A DNA stretch of 64,000 nucleotides from Spirosoma rigui (GTDB lineage Bacteria; Bacteroidota; Bacteroidia; Cytophagales; Spirosomataceae): positions 310,001 to 374,000 of the forward strand of contig NZ_CP020105.1 of assembly GCF_002067135.1 (NCBI RefSeq). Direction: 5' to 3'. Under the pieces are notes generated by a model. That model made no database searches. It was given only the letters and a program-made list of their open reading frames with translations, and had not been told where the DNA came from. The first letter of the stretch is position 1, and every line of letters begins with the position of its first letter. The position numbers and the translations under genes are program-made. This document shows, piece after piece, positions 58,576-64,000 of the stretch.

Positions 58576-60666
58576 ATGAAAAAGTATCTGGTAACCCTTG
58601 TGCCCGTGCTGATGCTGAGCCTTCAGCCGGATTTACCGTCGAATGGTGCTCCCGGCAACGGATCGGCTCTTCGTTCGACGCCTGTCACCGCAGCCGGCGA
58701 CGATCTGAAGCCGTCGGTCTCGCAGGAGAAGGTCGAAACGCTGGTGGCCAAGTTACTGACCACCTACCACTACCGTAAAGTGAAGCTCAACGATTCGCTG
58801 TCATCGGTGGTGTGGGATAACTACCTGAAGGAAGTCGACAACAACAAAACCTACTTTCTGGCCTCAGACGTAGCGGGTTTTGAGAAATATCGCTACCAGA
58901 TTGATGACGCCCTCATCAACGGCGACCTGACAGCTGCGTATGACATTTATAATGTCTTCCGTAAGCGGTATCAGGAGCGGGCTGAATTCATCAAACAGGA
59001 AATCAAAAAGCCGTTCGTTTTTACGGCTGATGAGACCTTCAATACCGATCGCGAAAAAGCGGCTTGGCCTAAAACGATTGAGGAGCAGAACGACCTTTGG
59101 CGCAAGATCCTGAAAAATCAGGCGCTCGAACTCAAGCTCGGCAATCGGAAAGACAGCGTAGTGACGGCCACGATGAACCAGCGGTATGCGAACCTCGATA
59201 AGGCTATCAACCGGATCAAGAGCGCCGACGTGTTCCAGTTGTACATGAACTCGTTTGCCGAAGCCCTCGACCCGCACACGAACTACCTCTCGCCAACGAA
59301 TGCCGATCGGTTCAATCAGGAGATGAGCCAATCTCTGGAAGGGATTGGTGCTATGCTGCAGGAAGACGGTGAGTACATCAAGATCACGAACGTACTTCCC
59401 GGTGGTCCGGCCTTCAAGAGCAATTTGCTGAAGACCAACGACAAGATCGCGGGGGTAGCGCAGGGCGACAACGGTGCTATTGTAAACACCATGAACTGGC
59501 AGGTCGATGAGGTAGTAAAGCTCATCAAAGGCCCTAAAGGAACCGTTGTTCGGTTGCAGGTGATTTCGCCCAACGCCCTGGCGGGTGCGCCACCGAAAGA
59601 AATCCGGCTGGTTCGGGAGAAGATCAAGCTCGAAGAACAGCGCGCCAAGAAAGAAGTCATTGAAGTAACGGACAATGGTAAGGCCTTTAAAATCGGGGTC
59701 ATCAACGTACCAATGTTCTACCGTGACTTTGAAGGGGCCCGCAAACGGGAAGAAGGGTTCAGCAGCACAACGAGCGACGTGAAGAAGTTCATTGAAGAGC
59801 TGAAAACCGAAAAGGTAGATGGCATTGTGATCGACCTGCGTGATAACGGCGGTGGTTCGTTGACCGAAGCTATCGACCTGACGGGGCTGTTTATTCCGAA
59901 GGGACCCGTGGTTCAGGTAAAAGAATCGACCGGCGAAACGGAAGTGTATTCTGATAAAGACGGAGGCACGGTGGTATACGACGGTCCGATGGCCGTACTG
60001 GTAAACCGCTTTAGTGCGTCGGCGTCGGAGATTTTCGCAGCTGCCATTCAGGACTACAAACGGGGTATCATTGTAGGCGGCCAGACCTTCGGTAAAGGCA
60101 CGGTTCAAACGCTGATTGACCTCAACCAGTGGCTGCCCAAAGAGCCAGAGAAAGTGGGTCAGGTCAAAATGACGATCCAGAAGTTCTACCGGATCAACGG
60201 CAGCAGCACCCAGCACAAAGGCGTGACGCCGGACGTTGAATTACCTTCTGCCTTCTCGGCCGAAGAATACGGTGAAAGCTCGCAGCCAAGTGCCCTGCCC
60301 TGGGATCAGATCAACTCAACGCGATACGACATGTCGCGCGGGATCGACGACAAAGTGCTGAGCCGCCTGCGGGCCCGCTTCGACCAACGGTTGAAATCGG
60401 ACCCTGAGCTGAAACAGCTGGCGCAGGATCTGACCGAGTTCAAGAAGGCGAAAGAGAACACTACGGTTTCACTGCTGGAGTCGAAGCGCCGGAAAGAGCG
60501 GGAAGAAGCCGAACGCAAACGGTCGGCCGCCAGCAAGGTATCGCAGATGTCGGCTCCGGTCGATGAAACCGGTACGCCAACGCCCGAAGCCACCAAGAAG
60601 AAAAAAGACCTGTACCTCAATGAGGCAGGTCTGGTACTGGCCGATTACATTCTGGCCCAGAAATAA
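58576..60666 (+). CDS. prc: Carboxy-terminal processing protease (S41, Prc/Tsp type)
   Basis: A 696-residue exported protease with a short signal peptide. The long N-terminal helical domain (about 45-240: LVAKLLTTYHYRKVKLNDSL, then SFAEALDPHTNYLSP) is typical of the Prc/Tsp subgroup. A PDZ domain lies at about 252-345, and the S41 protease core at about 370-570. The catalytic Ser is S482 in RFSASASEIF and the Lys K507 in TFGKGTVQ, 25 residues apart as in Tsp. The DUF3340-like C-terminal part is basic. It degrades or trims periplasmic proteins from their C-termini. It follows an FKBP chaperone gene on the same strand. Confidence 0.94.
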   Translation: MKKYLVTLVPVLMLSLQPDLPSNGAPGNGSALRSTPVTAAGDDLKPSVSQEKVETLVAKLLTTYHYRKVKLNDSLSSVVWDNYLKEVDNNKTYFLASDVAGFEKYRYQIDDALINGDLTAAYDIYNVFRKRYQERAEFIKQEIKKPFVFTADETFNTDREKAAWPKTIEEQNDLWRKILKNQALELKLGNRKDSVVTATMNQRYANLDKAINRIKSADVFQLYMNSFAEALDPHTNYLSPTNADRFNQEMSQSLEGIGAMLQEDGEYIKITNVLPGGPAFKSNLLKTNDKIAGVAQGDNGAIVNTMNWQVDEVVKLIKGPKGTVVRLQVISPNALAGAPPKEIRLVREKIKLEEQRAKKEVIEVTDNGKAFKIGVINVPMFYRDFEGARKREEGFSSTTSDVKKFIEELKTEKVDGIVIDLRDNGGGSLTEAIDLTGLFIPKGPVVQVKESTGETEVYSDKDGGTVVYDGPMAVLVNRFSASASEIFAAAIQDYKRGIIVGGQTFGKGTVQTLIDLNQWLPKEPEKVGQVKMTIQKFYRINGSSTQHKGVTPDVELPSAFSAEEYGESSQPSALPWDQINSTRYDMSRGIDDKVLSRLRARFDQRLKSDPELKQLAQDLTEFKKAKENTTVSLLESKRRKEREEAERKRSAASKVSQMSAPVDETGTPTPEATKKKKDLYLNEAGLVLADYILAQK

Positions 60667-60696
60667 TCACCCGGCCTGACCAAGTCGGGCCGACAA

Positions 60697-60738
60697 AACG
60701 AAAACCCGCACAGCGAACCGTTGGGCGGGTTTTTCGTT
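60697..60738 (+). terminator. Terminator of the S41 protease gene
   Basis: AACGAAAACCCGC (60697-60709) pairs with GCGGGTTTTTCGTT (60725-60738), allowing one bulged T. T runs on the right and A runs on the left make it suited to either strand. It lies 30 bases behind the protease stop. Confidence 0.78.
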
Positions 60739-60754
60739 TATTGACCATGAACCA

Positions 60755-61000
60755 ATGACTATGTGGTATTTTCTGATAAAACAGGCTGCACTCGACATCG
60801 CCCAGCACCGCGACCTGCAGCAACGGTCGTCACTCGCCGAAGTTGAACTCTTCAACGAACCCTACCAAAACTGGTACGTTTTTTCCGTAGAGCGGGAGAA
60901 CTACGGCGAATTTATGGACCACCTTGACCGCGAAGGTATTGCCTATGATCTGACGACCGACCGCCCAACGCGTGAAGAAATGCTGGCTGGAATGCGGTGA
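60755..61000 (+). CDS. Small hypothetical protein
   Basis: An 81-residue protein; an alternative start two codons inside gives MWYFLIKQAALDIAQ. It looks like a compact ferredoxin-like alpha-beta protein (WYFLIKQ strand, a helix ending ELFNEPYQ, NWYVFSVERENYGEFMDHLD). No signal peptide. It converges on the MATE gene with one base between the stops. I do not recognise a family. Confidence 0.65.
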   Translation: MTMWYFLIKQAALDIAQHRDLQQRSSLAEVELFNEPYQNWYVFSVERENYGEFMDHLDREGIAYDLTTDRPTREEMLAGMR

Positions 61001-61001
61001 A

Positions 61002-62375
61002 TTACGCCGGCACATCAACAGTGAGCTGCGGTATCCGGCGGACACGCCGGAAAAAACGGGCCGTGAGCAGTACGGCGGCTATGGTAAGTCCCGCCAGCAG
61101 ACCGATCCAGACGCCTACTACGTCCATGCCGCCGTTGAAAGCCAGCAGGTAACTCATGGGCAGCGCCACGCCCCAGTAGGAAAACAAAGTGATGATCGTT
61201 GGTACGTTCACGTCTGACAAGCCGCGTAAAGCACCCACGCCTACCACCTGAACCCCGTCGGATAGCTGAAAAATGCCCGCCATGACAACCAGACTGGCCG
61301 CTATCGATGCCACCGCTGGGTTATCGCGGATATAGAGCGATACCAGCCAGTCATTGGCTGTAAAGAAAAGCAGAGCCGCTACGCTCATGAATCCAACCGA
61401 CAGGACAAACGCGGCAACACCAGCCCTGAAAACGCCCCACTGGCTGGCCTGCCCCACAGCCGCCCCGACACGAATGGCCGCTGCCGACGAGATACCGGTA
61501 GCCATCATGTATGTAACCGACGCCATGTTGATGGCAATCTGATGCGCGGCCAGCTGATCTTCGCCCAACCAGCCGGTGATAATGGCCGCCAGGGTGAACG
61601 TAGCCACTTCAAAGAAAAACGTCAGCCCGCCCGGTATTCCCAGCCGGAGGATGGTTTTGACCTCAGCAGCGGTGGGCAGCGCTTTGAACGCATGATCCAA
61701 GTATGGTCTGAAGCGGCCTGAGCGATAAATGTATACCAGCATGCCCACCGCCATAAACGTACGGGACAGTAGCGTAGCCATGGCCGAGCCCATCAGTCCC
61801 ATGGCTGGAAACGGACCGAAGCCGGTGATCAGGACGTAGTTGAACAAGGCATTGATAGCCAGCGCCCCTACCGTAATGGCCATCGCTACCCGGGGGAACC
61901 GCAGCCCGTCGGCCAGTTGCCGGGCGGCCACAAAGACCATGAGCGGAATCAGCGATGCACTCAGGATAAGCATAAAATCGGTAGCCAGTTTCGTTACTTC
62001 CGGCGACTGCCCGAAGAGCTGAAAGTTATAGGCCAGCCCCACGGAAAGCCCACCGAAGGCGATACTGAAGATCCAGGCCACTTGCAGTCCCGCCCGGAAT
62101 AGGCGGTTTACCTGGCCGGGATCGTTCTGGCTGCTCGACCTGGACACCAGCGCGGCTACCACCGACAACCCGCCGACGCCAATGCAGGAAACCAGAAACG
62201 ACAGCGAAGTCGCCAGACCAGCGGCTCCCAGCGGTACGGCCCCCAACAGCCGGCCCACAAACAAATTGTCGGTAACGCCCATGAGTACCACACCCAACTG
62301 AGCAATAACAATGGGAACGCTCAGGCGAAATGTGTCGGTAAGTTCGGAGCGGTACGTGCGTAAAAAGCGGAGCAT
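61002..62375 (-). CDS. MATE-family multidrug/Na+ antiporter (NorM-like)
   Basis: A 457-residue transporter starting at ATG 62375, with twelve membrane helices in two homologous halves. The first half opens with VPIVIAQLGVVLMGVTDNLF (helix 1, the MATE signature region), and the second half has LGIPGGLTFFFEVATFTLAA. The loop RQLADGLRFPRVAM is typical of NorM. It exports cationic drugs in exchange for Na+ or H+. Drug range cannot be read from the sequence. Confidence 0.92.
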   Translation of the reverse strand: MLRFLRTYRSELTDTFRLSVPIVIAQLGVVLMGVTDNLFVGRLLGAVPLGAAGLATSLSFLVSCIGVGGLSVVAALVSRSSSQNDPGQVNRLFRAGLQVAWIFSIAFGGLSVGLAYNFQLFGQSPEVTKLATDFMLILSASLIPLMVFVAARQLADGLRFPRVAMAITVGALAINALFNYVLITGFGPFPAMGLMGSAMATLLSRTFMAVGMLVYIYRSGRFRPYLDHAFKALPTAAEVKTILRLGIPGGLTFFFEVATFTLAAIITGWLGEDQLAAHQIAINMASVTYMMATGISSAAAIRVGAAVGQASQWGVFRAGVAAFVLSVGFMSVAALLFFTANDWLVSLYIRDNPAVASIAASLVVMAGIFQLSDGVQVVGVGALRGLSDVNVPTIITLFSYWGVALPMSYLLAFNGGMDVVGVWIGLLAGLTIAAVLLTARFFRRVRRIPQLTVDVPA

Positions 62376-62461
62376 AAACGGAAAATGATACTCACTTGAC
62401 AAAATCCGGGGGGCGGATGTTCCCCCAAATGGCAACTTGCGGATTTTGGCCTGATTGTTTG

Positions 62462-62469
62462 TACTTTTG
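62462..62469 (+). promoter_or_regulatory. -7 box of the DUF4290 gene
   Basis: TACTTTTG matches TAnnTTTG fully. A TTG at 62437-62439 lies 22 bases upstream. The box is 25 bases before the TTG start chosen for the gene, the usual spacing in this window, which argues against starts located further upstream. Confidence 0.52.
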
Positions 62470-62494
62470 TGTTACATCACGAATCGGTAAGCCC

Positions 62495-63340
62495 TTGAAA
62501 GAATACGGCAGCAGTATGCAGAAGTTGGTTGACAACATGGTCAACATTGAGGACCGGGAAAAGCGTACCCGCTACGCCCACATCCTGGTTGAACTGATGC
62601 GGCAAATTCACCCCAATATGAAGGATGGGCAGGACTACTACAATAAACTGTGGGACGACTTGTATATCATGTCTAATTTTACCCTCGACGTTGACAGCCC
62701 CTACCCGCCCCCATCGGAGGAGGCACTGGGCAAGAAACCGCAGCGGGTTCCTTATAATACCCACCAGTTGCGCTTCAAACACTTCGGCCGTAATGTCGAT
62801 CTGTTGATTGCCAAAGCCGTAGCGCTCGAAGAGCCCGAAGAACGGCGCGCTTTTGTGTCCTACCTGACCCGCCTGATGCGGACCTTCTATCAGGCCTGGA
62901 ACAAAGAATCAGTAGAAGACGAGACGATCTACCAAAGCCTGATCGAGCTGTCGAACGGTAAACTAGCCAATGACATTAAACTCATTCGGGAAGAAGGACT
63001 CGTAGAAGCAACACCCCGCGAACGTACCGGCGACCAGGTTCAGCCCCAGCGGATCAGCAACGTATCTACCAATCAGGGCCTGCGCAACAACCGCGATGGT
63101 GGGTCCCGCAACCAGGGCCGGCCCAACAACGGCGGCCGCGATGGGAATCAACGCAATCAGGGACGACCCAACAACAACGGACGTGACGGAAACTCGGGGC
63201 CAAACCGGAACGGCGGCCCCCGCAATTTCGGCAATAACAATTCGGGGCGCGATGGCGGCTCCCCGCGCCCCAACAATGGCGGACCACGCGACGGCGGTTC
63301 AGGCCCAAATCGCACGAATAACGACCGCAGAAGGCGGTAG
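62495..63340 (+). CDS. DUF4290 protein with Asn/Gly/Arg-rich repeat tail
   Basis: A 281-residue protein if it starts at TTG 62495. The ATG at 62516 and TTG at 62459 are alternatives; similarity to other DUF4290 proteins reaches slightly upstream, while the promoter box favours 62495. Residues about 1-180 are DUF4290 (EYGSSMQKLVDNM, then REKRTRYAHILVELMRQIHP, LRFKHFGRNVDLLI and RAFVSYLTRLMRTFYQAWN). The last 90 residues are low-complexity, with repeats of the GRPNNGGRDGN type, probably disordered and RNA- or protein-binding. DUF4290 is confined to Bacteroidota and of unknown function. It is followed by murA. Confidence 0.85.
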   Translation: MKEYGSSMQKLVDNMVNIEDREKRTRYAHILVELMRQIHPNMKDGQDYYNKLWDDLYIMSNFTLDVDSPYPPPSEEALGKKPQRVPYNTHQLRFKHFGRNVDLLIAKAVALEEPEERRAFVSYLTRLMRTFYQAWNKESVEDETIYQSLIELSNGKLANDIKLIREEGLVEATPRERTGDQVQPQRISNVSTNQGLRNNRDGGSRNQGRPNNGGRDGNQRNQGRPNNNGRDGNSGPNRNGGPRNFGNNNSGRDGGSPRPNNGGPRDGGSGPNRTNNDRRRR

Positions 63341-63349
63341 TTGTTCCAG

Positions 63350-63418
63350 GATGAGTCATGAGTGATAAGCGATGAGTGCTTACTCTCGTTTCTCATCGAT
63401 TAGTACTCATAATTCATC
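63350..63418. repeat. 27-base imperfect hairpin before murA
   Basis: 63350-63376 pairs with 63392-63418 at 22 of 27 positions around a 15-base loop. Both arms are built from GATGAG/ATGAGT-like units. It occupies the gap between the DUF4290 gene and murA. Confidence 0.62.
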
Positions 63419-63428
63419 ACGATTATCA

Positions 63429-64000
63429 ATGGCATCATTTCAAATTACAGGTGGGCGCAAGCTCAACGGTGAACTCATTCCTCAGGGAGCGAAAAACGAA
63501 GCACTGCAAATTCTGTGCGCTGTTCTGCTGACCAAAGAACCCATCACCATTCATAACATCCCGGGCATCCGCGACGTCAATCAGCTGATCGAACTGCTGG
63601 GCGATCTGGGCGTTTGGGTTACCCGCATCGGCGAAAGTTCGTACCGCTTTCAAGCGTCGGATGTTAATCTCGATTACCTCGAAACCGATACGTACAAGCG
63701 GAAAGCGGCTGCCCTGCGCGGGTCGGTTATGCTGCTTGGACCCATGCTCGCCCGTTTCAAGAAAGGCCGGATTCCCCGGCCGGGTGGTGACAAAATCGGT
63801 CGCCGTCGGCTGGATACCCACTTCCTAGGATTCGAAAAGCTGGGCGCTCAGTTCAACTACGACGCTAACGACGGCGGTTACTATAAGGTCGACGCCAGCA
63901 ACCTGCGGGGTGCCTACATGCTGCTCGACGAAGCCTCGGTGACGGGAACGGCCAACGTACTGATGGCGGCTGTGATGGCCGAAGGGACTACCCAGATTTA
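63429..64000 (+). CDS. murA: UDP-N-acetylglucosamine 1-carboxyvinyltransferase (N-terminal part)
   Basis: The frame starts at ATG 63429 and runs off the window after about 190 residues, less than half the normal 420-440. MurA makes the first committed step of peptidoglycan synthesis, joining enolpyruvate to UDP-GlcNAc. The substrate-binding K22-N23 pair is present (GAKNEAL), as is the GSVMLLGPMLARF block. In the active-site loop the family's PGGC reads PGGDKIGRRRLDTH, so the catalytic Cys (Cys115 of E. coli) is D121. That substitution is known from naturally fosfomycin-resistant MurA of Mycobacterium and Chlamydia. The gene is cut by the window edge, not truncated. Confidence 0.95.
   Translation, partial: MASFQITGGRKLNGELIPQGAKNEALQILCAVLLTKEPITIHNIPGIRDVNQLIELLGDLGVWVTRIGESSYRFQASDVNLDYLETDTYKRKAAALRGSVMLLGPMLARFKKGRIPRPGGDKIGRRRLDTHFLGFEKLGAQFNYDANDGGYYKVDASNLRGAYMLLDEASVTGTANVLMAAVMAEGTTQI

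Noticed and set aside
58864..60216. 450-codon minus-strand frame
   Set aside because: Antisense to the S41 protease, whose active site is intact; no domain in the antisense frame.
1..64000. CRISPR arrays, tRNA or rRNA genes, insertion sequences, prophage
   Set aside because: No direct-repeat arrays, cloverleaf-like sequences, transposase or phage genes were seen on either strand.

Overview
The window looks like chromosomal DNA of a GC-rich member of the Bacteroidota, order Cytophagales, most likely the Spirosoma/Fibrella/Rudanella group. The evidence is the gene families present (DUF4290, DUF6134, DUF4136, PF14905-type outer-membrane barrels, LytTR/LytS pairs, PVC-type heme-binding CxxCH proteins, a 7TMR-type membrane HTH regulator). 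Several promoters also match the Bacteroidota -7 consensus TAnnTTTG, and Shine-Dalgarno sequences are rare. No rRNA, tRNA, insertion sequence, prophage or CRISPR array was seen. The genus is inference.

Layout. 1-6.5 kb is signalling: a DUF1810 gene cut by the window edge, a single-domain response regulator with a CZB/PAS histidine kinase, an ECF sigma factor with an eroded region 4, and a membrane 7TMR-HTH regulator. 7.1-17.5 kb holds small envelope proteins, a large outer-membrane barrel protein, and an apparent operon of SGNH hydrolase, PVC-type heme protein, LytS and LytTR. 17.8-28 kb is accessory: a DUF3500 lipoprotein with a HupE/UreJ-like membrane protein, two NmrA-like reductases with an AraC regulator, a broken NTF2-like gene, DUF1206, a carboxylesterase, TspO and long hairpins.

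28.2-36.9 kb is a coherent aromatic catabolism locus. A PobR-like AraC regulator diverges from an operon encoding an exported esterase, an AAHS-type aromatic acid transporter, a VOC-fold extradiol dioxygenase, a GalB-type PIG-L hydratase, a RraA-like CHA aldolase, a DUF1932 dehydrogenase and a PrpF-family oxalomesaconate tautomerase. These steps fit gallate (or a related trihydroxybenzoate) going to 4-oxalomesaconate and then to pyruvate plus oxaloacetate, with the esterase perhaps releasing gallate from plant esters.

36.9-49 kb carries extracellular and cell-wall functions (beta-helix/PDZ protein, lytic transglycosylase, GH20 hexosaminidase, M23 peptidase), a methyltransferase and an amino-acid permease. 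49.4-54.6 kb holds a DUF4136 lipoprotein and a five-gene stressosome cluster: RsbR, RsbS, RsbT, an RsbT-like ATPase fused to a SpoIIE/RsbX phosphatase, and a hybrid histidine kinase whose N-terminus resembles a degenerate RsbT. Together they suggest a stressosome that outputs to a two-component kinase rather than to a sigma factor. 54.8-64 kb is core: atpA-atpG, an FKBP isomerase, a Prc-type S41 protease, a MATE exporter, DUF4290, and the start of murA, whose active-site Cys is replaced by Asp.

The most unusual items are the stressosome-kinase cluster with its pseudo-RsbT domain, the gallate-type operon with a VOC dioxygenase, the sigma factor lacking a complete region 4, and a set of very long or low-complexity intergenic hairpins.
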